Shown one piece after another: positions 52,165-62,230 of a stretch of 64,000 bases of DNA. Within the stretch, counting starts at the first letter, position 1, and every line of letters begins with the position of its first letter. Below the pieces are notes generated by a model. It was given only the letters and a program-made list of their open reading frames with translations. It was not told the origin of the DNA and did not search any database. Source of the DNA: JARYMI01 sp037444845. GTDB taxonomy: Bacteria > Acidobacteriota > Aminicenantia > Aminicenantales > UBA8522. The position numbers and the translations under genes were made by a program. Where the stretch lies: contig JBBILQ010000005.1 of NCBI GenBank assembly GCA_037444845.1, positions 1-64,000 on the forward strand, given 5' to 3'.

Positions 52165-53736
52165 CTATTTGTCACAGAACTTGAGGGGCTTTCGACGGCG
52201 CAAGGAAAGGGCGGAAGGCGTCAACGCAATGCCTCCAAGAGAGGTGCAGCGAAGTTCAGGCGGAAGCATCTGGCCGACAGAGAAGACGGCATCGATTGTC
52301 TCGTCGAGGGGGATGGGATTCCTGTACCCTCCTATGATCATGTCTGCGCAGACAAAAGCGCCCGCTGCAGCCATCGCGTTTCGGGTATGGCAAGGGATTT
52401 CGCAAACTCCCTGAACGAGGTCGCAAACTGAGCCCATGGTGTTCTGCAGGGAAATAGCCGCTGCATCGCTTGCTTGCTCGGCTGTGCCACCTCCCGCTTC
52501 GACGACCGCAGCCGCGGCCATGGCTGCGGCAGATCCGACCTCTACCTGGCAGCCGGCGATTTCAGCGGCAAAAGTCGCCCGCCTGGCAATGATCAGGCCG
52601 ACCGCTCCTGCAGCAAAAAGGCTCAATGCTATTCCATCGAGACTCAAGTCTTTCTCTTCGGCCAGAGTCGCCAAAACCGCCGGGATGACTCCTGAAGAGG
52701 CGCCGGTTGGCGCAGCGCAGACGACTCCCCCGCTGTTGCTGACATGAAGGACGGCCAAGGCACGAGCCGCCGCCCTGGTGGCTGCGCCTCCCGCAGGTGT
52801 TTTTCCTTCTGCCTCAGCCCGTAAAATGGCCGCTGCCGAAGGCTCAAGATGCTTCATTTTCAGGCTCTCGCCCCGGAGGCCTTGATGAATGGCAGAGCGC
52901 ATGATTTCCCATCGCTGGAGCATCTCAGCTTTGGCGGCCTCTTCAGACATTCCCAGGAGCACCGACTCGTACTCCAGCGCGGCTCTGCCGAGTGAACAGC
53001 CGCGCCCGCGGGCCACCGAAATCATGTCCCCGGCTGTGGAAAATAAAGGCTCTCCCTGCTGAACATAGAAAATTGGGGGAACAGACCAAAGTCTGCGCAC
53101 TGGAGAAAAACGTCGCAGTCTGTTGAGAGCAGCGTCATTCCATCGTCTGCGGCACTGAACCTGCAGCAAGGTTAAATTTCTTCGGCTCTGCACCTCTGGC
53201 GACCCGATGTCTTCATTTTCATCCCTCAGGGCAGTCATGATACCAGGCTCGGCCCCGCGCTCTGACTCGATAAGCAAGACAAAAGATTTGCCCGTCAGGC
53301 GAACGTTCCAGTCCTCGAGCTCGTTGATAATGATCAGCCCTCCGCCAGTTGATTGGGCCCCAAGGCGCAACTTTTTCCCGGATTGCCCCGTCATCTCGAT
53401 TTTGACAGCGTTGGGATGATCAGCTTTTTCTAACGGACTCACCCTGAATTCCATGGAAATCCCAGACCGAGAAGCAAACTCAAGGGCCAGGGGAAACCGG
53501 TCATCCGTTATCGGCCACTCCAGGAACCCTGCCGCAAACGCGAGGTCCCCTCCCTGCTCGCTGTAGGTCCTGGCATAAGAACCCCGGGGGTCAAAGGCGA
53601 GCCTTACCCAAGCGGGCTTTTCTCCAAGCAATAACCTGGCCATCCTGCCAACCCTGTAGGAGCCGGCTGTGTGGGAGCTGGAGGGCCCACGCATGACCGG
53701 TCCGATGACATCGTTAAAAATGCTGATGAATTCCAT
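52165..53736 (-). CDS. sdaA: L-serine dehydratase, iron-sulfur type, fused beta-alpha chain
   Basis: A 523-residue enzyme converting serine to pyruvate and ammonia through a [4Fe-4S] centre. The beta domain begins FISIFNDVIGPVMRGPSSSH. The alpha domain contains CAAPTGASSG, EIPCHTRNAMAAAGAFVCAD and LRCTSLGGIA with the cluster cysteines. The ATG at 53736 follows GAGG and is preferred over the one at 53754, which lies inside the SDR relic. It ends the arabinose operon. Confidence 0.92.
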   Translation of the reverse strand: MEFISIFNDVIGPVMRGPSSSHTAGSYRVGRMARLLLGEKPAWVRLAFDPRGSYARTYSEQGGDLAFAAGFLEWPITDDRFPLALEFASRSGISMEFRVSPLEKADHPNAVKIEMTGQSGKKLRLGAQSTGGGLIIINELEDWNVRLTGKSFVLLIESERGAEPGIMTALRDENEDIGSPEVQSRRNLTLLQVQCRRRWNDAALNRLRRFSPVRRLWSVPPIFYVQQGEPLFSTAGDMISVARGRGCSLGRAALEYESVLLGMSEEAAKAEMLQRWEIMRSAIHQGLRGESLKMKHLEPSAAAILRAEAEGKTPAGGAATRAAARALAVLHVSNSGGVVCAAPTGASSGVIPAVLATLAEEKDLSLDGIALSLFAAGAVGLIIARRATFAAEIAGCQVEVGSAAAMAAAAVVEAGGGTAEQASDAAAISLQNTMGSVCDLVQGVCEIPCHTRNAMAAAGAFVCADMIIGGYRNPIPLDETIDAVFSVGQMLPPELRCTSLGGIALTPSALSLRRRKPLKFCDK

Positions 53737-53750
53737 GTGCGCCCTCATTC

Positions 53751-54048
53751 TCAAATCATCAAATCGCCGCCGTTGATGTCGATCGAGGCGCCGGTGATGT
53801 AAGCGGCTTTTTCCGAACAGAGGAAGACAACGAGGTCGCCGATTTCCTCCGGACGGCCCAGCCTTTTCACCGGAAAAGAGCGGATAAACTCCCGGAGCTC
53901 ATCGCTTGTCGTCGTGGCCCGGGCCATCTTCGTGTCGATCAGGCCGGGGCAGACGGCGTTGACGGTGATGCCATAGGCTGCGACCTCTTTGGCCGCCGCC
54001 CGTGACGATGGACACTCGACCTTCAAGTTCTCTACTCTCCCTCTTCAT
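53751..54048 (-). pseudogene. Short-chain dehydrogenase with internal deletion
   Basis: The ATG at 54048 has a GGAGG ribosome site and reads MKRESRELEGRVSIVTGGG, the N-terminal Rossmann start of an SDR. After the GGCGGCGGC run the reading moves by one frame straight into AAAKEVAAYGITVNAVCPGL, the segment that normally follows the YxxxK helix about 145 residues later, then continues to the normal C-terminus ITGASIDINGGDL. The nucleotide-binding core and catalytic Ser-Tyr-Lys are missing. It is an in-situ deletion or an assembly collapse at the GC run. Confidence 0.8.
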
Positions 54049-54105
54049 GCTCAAACCTCCCTGATGGTTGCCCTGGTTGTCTTCTTCCCCTGCCTGCTCA
54101 AGGGT

Positions 54106-54789
54106 TTAGTGAGATGAAGCGCTCTCCTTCAGCTTTTCCAGAATGGCCACAGTAGCCGTGGCGCCGATGCGAGAACAGCCCAGTTTTTTAACTTCAATGG
54201 CCCTCTCCAGGGTCCGGATACCTCCGGCTGCTTTAAGCTTTATCGAAGGCTTGGTGTATTCTCTCATCAGCCTGAGATCATGGTCTGTAGCGCCGCCGCT
54301 TCCGAACCCGGTCGATGTCTTGACGTAATCGACGCCGACCTCGTCAGCGATCCTGCAGGCGGCGATCTTCTCCTCATCAGTAAGATAGCAGTTCTCGAAG
54401 ATAACCTTGACGATGACGCCTTTGGCATGGGCGGCCTTGGTGACAGCGTCAAGGTCTTTCTTGACATAAGCGCAATCCCCGGATTTCAACTTGCCGATGT
54501 TCAGCACGATATCGAGCTCGACCGCTCCGTCCTCGATAGCTTTCTTCGCCTCAAAGACTTTCGTCGCTGTTGTCGTCGCCCCGTGAGGAAACCCGATGAC
54601 CGTGCCAACCCGCACCGGGCTGTCCTTCAACAGCTCAGCAGCCCGCCGGACATCGCAGGGCCGGACGCAGACGCTCGCCACTCTGTATTCATGAGCCAGC
54701 CTGCAGCCTTCTTCAACCTCTCTTTCCGTCAGGGACGGCTTAAGCAGGGAATGGTCGATCATCCCGGCGATCTCTTCATGCGTCGCCAT
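54106..54789 (-). CDS. deoC: Deoxyribose-phosphate aldolase
   Basis: A 227-residue class I aldolase that splits deoxyribose-5-phosphate into glyceraldehyde-3-phosphate and acetaldehyde. IDHSLLKP at the N-terminus and the Schiff-base Lys in YVKTSTGFGSGGAT are characteristic. A GGAGAAA ribosome site lies within the end of the polyol dehydrogenase gene (14-base overlap). It may serve a pentose-degradation role in this operon. Confidence 0.94.
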   Translation of the reverse strand: MATHEEIAGMIDHSLLKPSLTEREVEEGCRLAHEYRVASVCVRPCDVRRAAELLKDSPVRVGTVIGFPHGATTTATKVFEAKKAIEDGAVELDIVLNIGKLKSGDCAYVKKDLDAVTKAAHAKGVIVKVIFENCYLTDEEKIAACRIADEVGVDYVKTSTGFGSGGATDHDLRLMREYTKPSIKLKAAGGIRTLERAIEVKKLGCSRIGATATVAILEKLKESASSH

Positions 54790-55864
54790 GGCTTTCTCCT
54801 TGTTTCAAGTTCCCGGCGCCTGCTTCTCGGCCGTTTCGGATGATGGCTTTGATCACGCCATCACGGTAGTTTGCCGCAAGCTCAAAAGCCTCAGCAGCCT
54901 CCTCCAGCCTGAACTCATGCGTGGCCAGGAAACGGACGCCTGCCTTTTTTGTCTTGATAAGGTCGAGAGCTTCTTCGTAACAGTGCCTCTGACGCCGGAC
55001 GTTGAACATAGCGATTTCTTTGCGCCTGAGTTTATGGACGTCAAAAGAAACACGATCCACGGCCGGGATGCCGAGGATCATCAGCTTGCCTCCCGGCCTC
55101 AGCAAATCGACAGCTTGACCGAGGGCTGACGGGTCGCCCGAGCATTCGAAGACCGCATCAAGCTGGCCCGGCTCCTGCCTGGCGATTTCAGCCACGATGT
55201 CTTCCTGGTCAGGATTCCCGGACCACACAGCTCCCGCCGTCCGAGATGCTGTGACTCGAGCGTCAACTTTGTCCGTTGCATAGATCTTGGAGACGCCGTA
55301 TGCGTGAGCCGCGAGAAGGACGCTGAGACCGATCGGGCCGGCGCCGAGGATAGCTATTTTTTGAGGGACGGGACCGTCAAGCAGCCTGAAACTGTGGATG
55401 CCTATGGACAGAGGTTCGACAAGCACTCCTTCTTCGAAGGTCACGCCTTCTTCGAGCGGATAGCAGTTCTCGGCAGGGATGACGATGAATTCGCTCAGGC
55501 AACCATCGAGCTGGCCGGGCGTTCCGAGGAAAAGAAGCCGGCGGCAGGTGTTCGGCCGGCCGGCAAGGCACTGGTCACAGGTTCGGCAGACGACCGCCGG
55601 GTCCACGGCCACCCGGCTGCCTGGCTTGAGGCCCTGGACTGATCTCCCGGCCTCTTCAATCACGCCGGCGCACTCATGACCGACAGTGAAAGGATACGCA
55701 ACGACCTGATCGCCAATCCGGCCCTCATGATAATAATGGATATCCGAGCCGCACAGCCCGACAGCGCTGACGCGAACGAGGACGTCATTATGCTTGTCAA
55801 GGGCAGGCTTTGGGATTTCGCGAATTTCTATCTTCCTGATTCCCGCGAGGACGGCAGCTTTCAT
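54776..55864 (-). CDS. Zinc-dependent sorbitol/polyol dehydrogenase-like protein
   Basis: A 362-residue medium-chain dehydrogenase. Catalytic zinc ligands appear in LCGSDIHYY and GHECAG, the structural zinc in CRTCDQCLAGRPNTC, and the NAD motif is GAGPIGLSVLL. It most resembles sorbitol/xylitol/L-iditol dehydrogenases. It sits 53 bases after the isomerase gene and probably oxidises a pentitol or other polyol as part of the sugar pathway. Substrate is inferred. Confidence 0.87.
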   Translation of the reverse strand: MKAAVLAGIRKIEIREIPKPALDKHNDVLVRVSAVGLCGSDIHYYHEGRIGDQVVAYPFTVGHECAGVIEEAGRSVQGLKPGSRVAVDPAVVCRTCDQCLAGRPNTCRRLLFLGTPGQLDGCLSEFIVIPAENCYPLEEGVTFEEGVLVEPLSIGIHSFRLLDGPVPQKIAILGAGPIGLSVLLAAHAYGVSKIYATDKVDARVTASRTAGAVWSGNPDQEDIVAEIARQEPGQLDAVFECSGDPSALGQAVDLLRPGGKLMILGIPAVDRVSFDVHKLRRKEIAMFNVRRQRHCYEEALDLIKTKKAGVRFLATHEFRLEEAAEAFELAANYRDGVIKAIIRNGREAGAGNLKQGESHGDA

Positions 55865-55917
55865 TTTTTCTCATCCCCTTTCCAAGTCAAGAAAATCCGG
55901 ATGTCGGTTATAGCTCG

Positions 55918-57399
55918 CTATCTAAACGGGTTTTCGCCCGGGTAGAACATGCCTGCGGGCTGGTTAAAAAACACCTCTTCCACGCCTAACATCCGGACCG
56001 CCGCAAAAAGCGGTTTCCCGGCATGCAAGAAGGCCACCGCGGTGTGGTGGGGAAACCTCTTTTCGATCAAGACATGGCGATAGAACCGGGCCATTTCTCT
56101 GACGGCGAAAACGCCGATGCCTCCAAAGGACTTCGGGTCGATGTCCAGGACTTCGCCCTCTGCCACGTAAGAGCGGAGAGTGGTTCCGGCCGTGGACTGG
56201 AGCCTGAAAATGGTCACCGCGCCCGGTCTGATGCGGCCTTCCATTGTTCCCCTCGTGATATCAGGCTCCTTGTCCCCCTCCATCAGCCTGTGCATGATGA
56301 GCTGGTATTTCAGGGCTCCGCCGGCCAAGCAAACCAGCGGTGTGTTGCCGCAATGGAATCCCATGAACAGGTCGGCGAGCTGGTAATCTTTGATTTTTTT
56401 CCCGGAAGCCTTCACCATGTCAGCCGGCACGGTGTTGTTGATGTCCAACAGTGTGGCGGGCAGCTCGGTCGCGCAGGTGGCCATGTATTCGCTCAGGGCG
56501 CCGTAGATATCGACCTCGCAGGCGACAGGAATCCCCTTGGCCGCCAAACGGGAGTTGACGTAACAGGGAACGAACCCGAAATATTTCTCGAAGGAAGGCC
56601 AGCACTTGTTGGCAAAAATGCCGTGCGAAGAAGCGCCGAGGTTGGCCTCAAAAAACATCATCAGGGCGATTTCGTACTGGGCCAGCTTCTCAAGGAGGTC
56701 GGGATAAGCCAGCCCCTTCCCGAGCTCTTTGGCCATGTCTCTGGCCACAGCCTTGATTCTTCGATCCCCGCGTGCGGCCTGGTAGATGTCGTAGAGGTCG
56801 AGCTCGCTGTTCTCCATTATTTCAACGCCCAAGTCATAAAGAGGCTTAAGGGGAGCGTTGCAGGCAAGGAAATCCTGAGGCCGGGGGCCGAAAGCAAAAA
56901 CCTTGAGCTTTTTTAAGCCCGCGATGACCCGGGCCACAGGGATAAAATCGCCGATCATCCCGGCGACCTCGGCCGCCGTGCCGACCGGATACTCCGGAAT
57001 GTACGGGTTCAGACCTCTCAGGCCGATATTGTAACTTGCGCTGAGCAACCCGCAGAAAGCGTCCCCCCGGCCGCCGTACAGGTCTTTTCCCGTCTCCTCG
57101 GCTGCGGCCGCGAACATCACCGGCCCGTCAAACCGCTGGGCCAGGAGTGTCGCTGGGCCTTCCGGCCCAAAATTCCCGAGATAAACGATAAGGGCGTTGA
57201 TACCCCTGGTCTTGACCTCTTCCAGAGCTCTGAGGGCATCGCTTTCTTTCTCGACAACTGTCTTGATTTCCGTGATGGGTATTTTTTTTGCCCGGCAGGC
57301 TTCGGCCACGTTGACCCTTCTTTGCCTGGAAAGCTCGAGCGGGAAACAGTCGCGGCTCACGGCCACGATTCCGGGTTTAAGCCGGGGAATATTTGTCAT
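55918..57399 (-). CDS. L-fucose/L-arabinose isomerase family protein
   Basis: A 493-residue ketol isomerase of the FucI/AraA superfamily. ACEVDIYGALSEYM, LLDINN and GFHCGN match the manganese-binding Glu, Asp and His of FucI. It is shorter than FucI (about 590) and unlike classical AraA, yet it is translationally coupled to araD and araB by ATGA overlaps, so L-arabinose isomerase is the likely activity. L-fucose or another aldose is possible. Confidence 0.85.
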   Translation of the reverse strand: MTNIPRLKPGIVAVSRDCFPLELSRQRRVNVAEACRAKKIPITEIKTVVEKESDALRALEEVKTRGINALIVYLGNFGPEGPATLLAQRFDGPVMFAAAAEETGKDLYGGRGDAFCGLLSASYNIGLRGLNPYIPEYPVGTAAEVAGMIGDFIPVARVIAGLKKLKVFAFGPRPQDFLACNAPLKPLYDLGVEIMENSELDLYDIYQAARGDRRIKAVARDMAKELGKGLAYPDLLEKLAQYEIALMMFFEANLGASSHGIFANKCWPSFEKYFGFVPCYVNSRLAAKGIPVACEVDIYGALSEYMATCATELPATLLDINNTVPADMVKASGKKIKDYQLADLFMGFHCGNTPLVCLAGGALKYQLIMHRLMEGDKEPDITRGTMEGRIRPGAVTIFRLQSTAGTTLRSYVAEGEVLDIDPKSFGGIGVFAVREMARFYRHVLIEKRFPHHTAVAFLHAGKPLFAAVRMLGVEEVFFNQPAGMFYPGENPFR

Positions 57400-58103
57400 T
57401 CCCTCCCTCCTCTTTTCTGGCCGTAATAGGCGCCGGAGCCGTGCTTTCGTTGATGATGTTTCTCCAGAAGATAGCGCGGGAAGACAGCGCAGCGCCGGCT
57501 CAAAAGCAAGGTCCCGAAGGCCATTTTGGCAATTTTCTCTAAAGCCAGGCTATTCTCCACCGCTTCCCCGGGAGTCTTTCCCCAGGTGAAGGCGCCGTGC
57601 CCGGCCACAAGAACGCCGGGAATATCTTCCGGGCTCAGGCTCTGGAACCGCTCGACGATGACCAGACCCGTGTTTTTCTCGTAATCCCGCTTGACTTCAG
57701 CCCGCCTCATGAAACGAGTGACGGGCACGGCTCCATAAAAAACATCCGCGTGCGTCGTCCCCAGGCAGGGGATCTCCCGGCCTGCCTGGGCGAAAATTGC
57801 GGCGTACTCGCTGTGAGTGTGGGCAACGGCAGCGATACCCGGAAAAGCCTTGTAGAGCTCGAGATGAGACGGCGTGTCTGAAGAAGGGACGAGGCTTCCC
57901 TCCACGCATTTCCCTTCGAGGTCGATGAGGACGATATCCGATGGCTTTAATTCCTTATAAGATACACCGCTCGGCTTGATGGCCACCAGGCCTTTTTTCC
58001 GGTCAACTCCGCTGACATTGCCCCACGTGAGGGTCACCAGGTTGAGCCTGACCAGTTCCAGGTTGGCTCGCCAGACTTTCTCTTTGAGAGCCCGGAGCAT
58101 CAC
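57396..58103 (-). CDS. araD: L-ribulose-5-phosphate 4-epimerase
   Basis: A 235-residue class II aldolase-fold epimerase producing D-xylulose-5-phosphate. TWGNVSG is the substrate phosphate loop, HTHSEYA and GHGAFTWG hold the zinc ligands, and KHGSGAYYGQ at the end contains the catalytic Tyr. Start and stop overlap araB and the isomerase gene by four bases each, showing a tightly coupled operon. Confidence 0.95.
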   Translation of the reverse strand: MMLRALKEKVWRANLELVRLNLVTLTWGNVSGVDRKKGLVAIKPSGVSYKELKPSDIVLIDLEGKCVEGSLVPSSDTPSHLELYKAFPGIAAVAHTHSEYAAIFAQAGREIPCLGTTHADVFYGAVPVTRFMRRAEVKRDYEKNTGLVIVERFQSLSPEDIPGVLVAGHGAFTWGKTPGEAVENSLALEKIAKMAFGTLLLSRRCAVFPRYLLEKHHQRKHGSGAYYGQKRGGRE

Positions 58104-59800
58104 TCGGCCTTTCTCTGCCGGTCGCGGATGGCCAGCAGGTCTTTCATGACATTAAACATATTCCCCGTCCACTCCTTCGTGCCGAAAGCGTCATGGAGCT
58201 GGAGGTAGAGCCGATAGAGTTCCTTATAGACCTTGTGATTCTCTGCGTTCGGCCGGAAGGTTTCAGCCCTGACGCCGCACATGGCTCGCTGCGCCTCGAT
58301 AAAATCGGCATGGCCGCCTCGCTTCTTCCCGGCGACGACAGCGCCGGCGATCGAAGCTCCAAGGGCGCAGGTCTGGGGCGAGCGGGCGATCTTCATTTCC
58401 CGGCCTGTGACGTCAGCGTAAACCTGCAGGACAAACGGGTTCTTTTCGGCGATGCCGCCGCAGTTGACGATCTCGGAAATTCTGACGCCGTACTCTTCAA
58501 ACCTGTTAATGATAGTCAGGGCGCCGAACGCCGTGGCCTCGATAAGGGCCCGGTAAACCTCCTCGGGCGTCGTGGCGAGCGTCTGGCCGATGAGCAGCCC
58601 TGCCAGCCGCTGGTCGACAAGGACAGTCCGGTTGCCATGATTCCAGTCCAGGGCTAAAAGGCCGGATTGGCCCGGCTTGAGTTTAGCTGCTTTAGCTGTC
58701 AGCGCCTCGTGCGCACCCTCGGCCGTCCCTCCCGGGTTGATGGAATGCACAAACCAGTTAAAGATGTCCCCAACAGCCGATTGTCCCGCCTCGAGTCCAA
58801 AAAAGCCGGGCAGGACCGAGCCGTCGACGATGCCGCACAGCCCTGGGATATCAGCTAACGCGTCCGTGTTGGGCCAGACGGTGATGTCGCATGTGCTCGT
58901 CCCGAGAATCTTAACCAAGACGTCCGGCGCGACGCCCGCTCCCACAGCCCCAAAATGAGCGTCAAAAGCGCTGACCGCGACCGGAATGCCAGCCTCCAGG
59001 CCAAGTCGCCGGGCCCACTCGCCTGAAAGCCTTCCCGCCTCCGCATCAGAAGTGAAAGTTTTATCGTAGAGGCGGCCTCGGAGTTCTCCCAGCCTGGGGT
59101 CAAGCCTGGTCAGAAACTCCCGCGAAGGCAATCCTCCCCAGGCGTCGTTAAACATGGCCTTGTGTCCGGCCGCGCAGCGGCTCCGCTTCATGGTCAACGG
59201 GTCTGAGTTTCCCGTCAACAACCCGGGAATGTAGTCGCAGCATTCGACCCAGCTAAAAGCCGCTTCGAAAACCCGCCTGTCTGTCCGCAGGCAGTGGAAA
59301 ATTTTGCTGAAGAACCATTCGGAAGAGTAGGTGCCGCCGCACTTGGCCAGATACTCGGGATGCTCCTTTCGAGCGAGCTCGGTGATCTCCGCAGCCTCGG
59401 CAAAAGCCGTGTGATCTTTCCACAACCAGGCCATGGCGTTTGGATTATCCTTGAACTCATCCCTGAAGCTCAACGGCGTGCCGGCCCGGTCGACGGGAAA
59501 TGGCGTTGAGCCTGTCGTGTCGATGCCGATGCCGATAATCTGCTCTTTCTTCAGGGTCGAGTCAGCCTTTTTCGCCTCGGCCAGGACCTTGCGCACGACT
59601 CGTTCGGCTCCCCTGATATAGTCCCCGGGATCCTGCCGGGCCAGGTTAGAATCAGCGGGGTCGAGGATGATTCCTGCCTGGCCAGTCTCGTACTCATGGA
59701 CTGCAGCGGCTATCTCCCGGCCGTTGCCCACGTCAGCCAACAGAGCCCGGACAGAGTTTGTCCCGAAATCAAAGCCCAGGCTAAGGGCTCTTCCCTTCAT
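58100..59800 (-). CDS. araB: Ribulokinase
   Basis: A 566-residue FGGY kinase that phosphorylates L-ribulose. LGFDFGTNSVRALL is the N-terminal ATPase motif, GTSTCDIT and the C-terminal CGGIAEKNPFVLQVYADV match AraB. The ATG at 59800 overlaps the GH127 stop as ATGA and follows GGAAGG; an ATG 12 bases upstream is less likely. The product feeds AraD. Confidence 0.94.
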   Translation of the reverse strand: MKGRALSLGFDFGTNSVRALLADVGNGREIAAAVHEYETGQAGIILDPADSNLARQDPGDYIRGAERVVRKVLAEAKKADSTLKKEQIIGIGIDTTGSTPFPVDRAGTPLSFRDEFKDNPNAMAWLWKDHTAFAEAAEITELARKEHPEYLAKCGGTYSSEWFFSKIFHCLRTDRRVFEAAFSWVECCDYIPGLLTGNSDPLTMKRSRCAAGHKAMFNDAWGGLPSREFLTRLDPRLGELRGRLYDKTFTSDAEAGRLSGEWARRLGLEAGIPVAVSAFDAHFGAVGAGVAPDVLVKILGTSTCDITVWPNTDALADIPGLCGIVDGSVLPGFFGLEAGQSAVGDIFNWFVHSINPGGTAEGAHEALTAKAAKLKPGQSGLLALDWNHGNRTVLVDQRLAGLLIGQTLATTPEEVYRALIEATAFGALTIINRFEEYGVRISEIVNCGGIAEKNPFVLQVYADVTGREMKIARSPQTCALGASIAGAVVAGKKRGGHADFIEAQRAMCGVRAETFRPNAENHKVYKELYRLYLQLHDAFGTKEWTGNMFNVMKDLLAIRDRQRKAE

Positions 59801-62211
59801 TTCACCTTCCATTCGTGGATCCCTGCTGAGAAATTCTGCTGCAACTTGATTTCAAGGCGAAGCGCCTGGGTCCTGACGGGCCTGAACCTCATTATGTTAA
59901 AGGCGTCTTTTTCCAGGCCGTAGGGATCGAGGTTCTCGACAGGCCGCCATTCATCACCGGTTTTGTACAGGACCTGCCAGGCGGCCGGAACGCGGCATTC
60001 GCCCCGGCCCGTGTCGTCGTACCAGTAGACTTCAACTGCAGACACGGGAGCCGGGCGGGCGAAGTCATACTGAACCCATTCCGTGGTTCCCCTGGCAGGC
60101 CACCAGTGAAAATAAGGGCATTCCTGGTCGCTCGAGCTCGTTGGCTCCCGTTGATCATTAACGGCAAACGCAGGTCTGTCGCTCGAGGCGCTGACTGCGC
60201 TTCGCGAAGCGACCGTTGGGTTGGGCAGGACACGAGCTTTGGCGGCTTCCCTGGCAAGCCAAACAGCCATCTCCCCTTCCCCGCGGTGGGCCCAGGCATA
60301 ATAAGGGATGGCTGTAAACTCCCGGCTGATGCTCTCCACAGAACCTGCCATCCGGCCCTCCCGAAGCGCTGCGGCTCCGCCCTTGACGACAAAGACGCCG
60401 TTGAGAAGACCATCCCGTTTCTCCGATTCGAGCGTCGCCTCGTCGGGCAGCACAAGGTTGCTCGCAAGGCCGTTGTTATCCGGCCATTCGGCACAGTAGA
60501 CAAGAGGGCCGCGCTCCAGGGCGACCCTGCCCTCATCGCTTTTGACGGCCTGATGAGCCACTACCCGACGAACGGGCATCGGAACATCGAGCTCGACAAC
60601 ATCCCCGCTCTTCCAGGCGCGCCGGACGACGGCATAACCCTGGCTGATTTCGAGCTCGATTTCCTGGCCGTTTGCCCGAAGGGCGATCGGGCTCTTTTCC
60701 TCATCAAGATAACGATAGAGATCGCCCGGCACCGGCTTGCCCAGGGCCCAGCCGGGAATCCGAAGAAGGAGACTAAACTCGGCGGGCCTCTCAAGAGCAA
60801 AGGAAACCATGACCTTCCCTTCCCAGGGATAGCGCGTTTCCTGCTCGACCCGGATCTTCTGTCCCCTGAAGTTCATGCTGGCGTTCCCTGCCGCATAGAG
60901 GTTGACGTACAGGGCATCATCCCTCGTTGCGTACATAAACCCGGGAACTTGAGGGATGAAGCGGGTGACGTTCGACGGGCAGCAAGCGCAGTTAAACCAT
61001 GGGCTGCGTCGGTGCTGGCCAAAGGAGGCCAGCGGGTTGGGATAGAAAAACAGGTCGCCGCTCAACCCGATTCCCGAAAGGAGGGCGTTATAAAGGGTTC
61101 TCTCGAGGATGTCGATGTGCTTCGACTCTCCTGTGAGGAGGAACATGCGGTGATTCCAGAGGACAAACCCGATGGAGGCGCAGGTTTCACAGTACGCTGA
61201 CGCGTTGGGAAGTTCATAATCAGGGCCAAACCCCTCGATGCCGCCCGCTGCGCCTATGCCGCCGGTGATGTACATCTTCTTAAACACGATATTCTCCCAG
61301 AGTTTGTCGAGAGCTTCGAGGTAGGCTCTGTCGCCGGTCAGGGCGGCCACATCGGCCATTCCCGAATACATGTACGTAGCGCGGACAGCATGTCCGACCG
61401 CTTCCGCCTGCTGGCTGACGGGTTTGTGGTCCTGGGAGTATTCGCCGTAGAGCTTTCTCTCCTTGGCGTTTCCCCGTTCAGCAAGAAAGAAATTGGCCAG
61501 CTCCAGGTATTTCTTTTTTCCGGTCAGGCGGTAGAGCTTGACCAGGCCGATCTCGATCTCCTGGTGGCCGGGAACATCGTGCCTCTTGCCCGGGCCAAAA
61601 ACGTTTAAAATCAAATCAGCGCTCTTGAGCGCCACGTTAAGGAGGTTCTTTTTCCCCGTAGCCCGGTAATGGGCCACGGCTGCTTCATAAAGGTGTCCGA
61701 GATTGTAAAGCTCGTGGCTCATGTAGAGGTTGGACCAACGCTCCTTGCCCACCCAGTCCACGGGCGGATGAGCAGGGTCGATCGTCCGCGCCGTGTAGAG
61801 ATACCCATCGTCCTCCTGGGCTGCAGCGATCTTGGCGATGAGCTCGTCCACGTATTTCTCAAGCCCCGGGTCGGGGTGCGTCATCAGAGCATAGGATGCT
61901 CCTTCGATGACCTTGAAGACATCAGAATCGTCGAAGGGATATTTGGTGCAAAAGGAGCCTTCTTTCAGGCCTGCGGCGATCTCGAAATTTGCGATTCGGC
62001 CGGTCGTTTCACACTGTTTGAAGGCAAACGGGATGGTGACGGCGCGGTTCGTCTCAATCCTCGGCGCCCAGAACTCGTCAACCAGCTTGACTTCAGTAAA
62101 GAGAACCGGGCTAAGAGGGTATCCCGATTGAACCGCTTTCTTGCAAGAAACCCCAGAACCCAAGATGCCCAGAATGGCGATGGCAAAACAAGGCCATTTT
62201 GTCCTTTTCAT
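59797..62211 (-). CDS. GH127 beta-L-arabinofuranosidase lipoprotein (DUF1680)
   Basis: An 804-residue secreted hydrolase with a lipoprotein signal (GSGVSC, Cys23). The (alpha/alpha)6 domain contains E342-T-C344 and the CACCPSN segment at 408-414, which match the zinc site and nucleophilic Cys of GH127 enzymes. A C-terminal discoidin-like beta domain (about 690-804, WVQYDFARPAPVSAVEVYWY) may bind sugar. It begins the operon that carries the arabinose catabolic genes, indicating release of L-arabinose outside or in the periplasm. Confidence 0.92.
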   Translation of the reverse strand: MKRTKWPCFAIAILGILGSGVSCKKAVQSGYPLSPVLFTEVKLVDEFWAPRIETNRAVTIPFAFKQCETTGRIANFEIAAGLKEGSFCTKYPFDDSDVFKVIEGASYALMTHPDPGLEKYVDELIAKIAAAQEDDGYLYTARTIDPAHPPVDWVGKERWSNLYMSHELYNLGHLYEAAVAHYRATGKKNLLNVALKSADLILNVFGPGKRHDVPGHQEIEIGLVKLYRLTGKKKYLELANFFLAERGNAKERKLYGEYSQDHKPVSQQAEAVGHAVRATYMYSGMADVAALTGDRAYLEALDKLWENIVFKKMYITGGIGAAGGIEGFGPDYELPNASAYCETCASIGFVLWNHRMFLLTGESKHIDILERTLYNALLSGIGLSGDLFFYPNPLASFGQHRRSPWFNCACCPSNVTRFIPQVPGFMYATRDDALYVNLYAAGNASMNFRGQKIRVEQETRYPWEGKVMVSFALERPAEFSLLLRIPGWALGKPVPGDLYRYLDEEKSPIALRANGQEIELEISQGYAVVRRAWKSGDVVELDVPMPVRRVVAHQAVKSDEGRVALERGPLVYCAEWPDNNGLASNLVLPDEATLESEKRDGLLNGVFVVKGGAAALREGRMAGSVESISREFTAIPYYAWAHRGEGEMAVWLAREAAKARVLPNPTVASRSAVSASSDRPAFAVNDQREPTSSSDQECPYFHWWPARGTTEWVQYDFARPAPVSAVEVYWYDDTGRGECRVPAAWQVLYKTGDEWRPVENLDPYGLEKDAFNIMRFRPVRTQALRLEIKLQQNFSAGIHEWKVK

Positions 62212-62230
62212 CCGCCTAACCTCCTCATTT

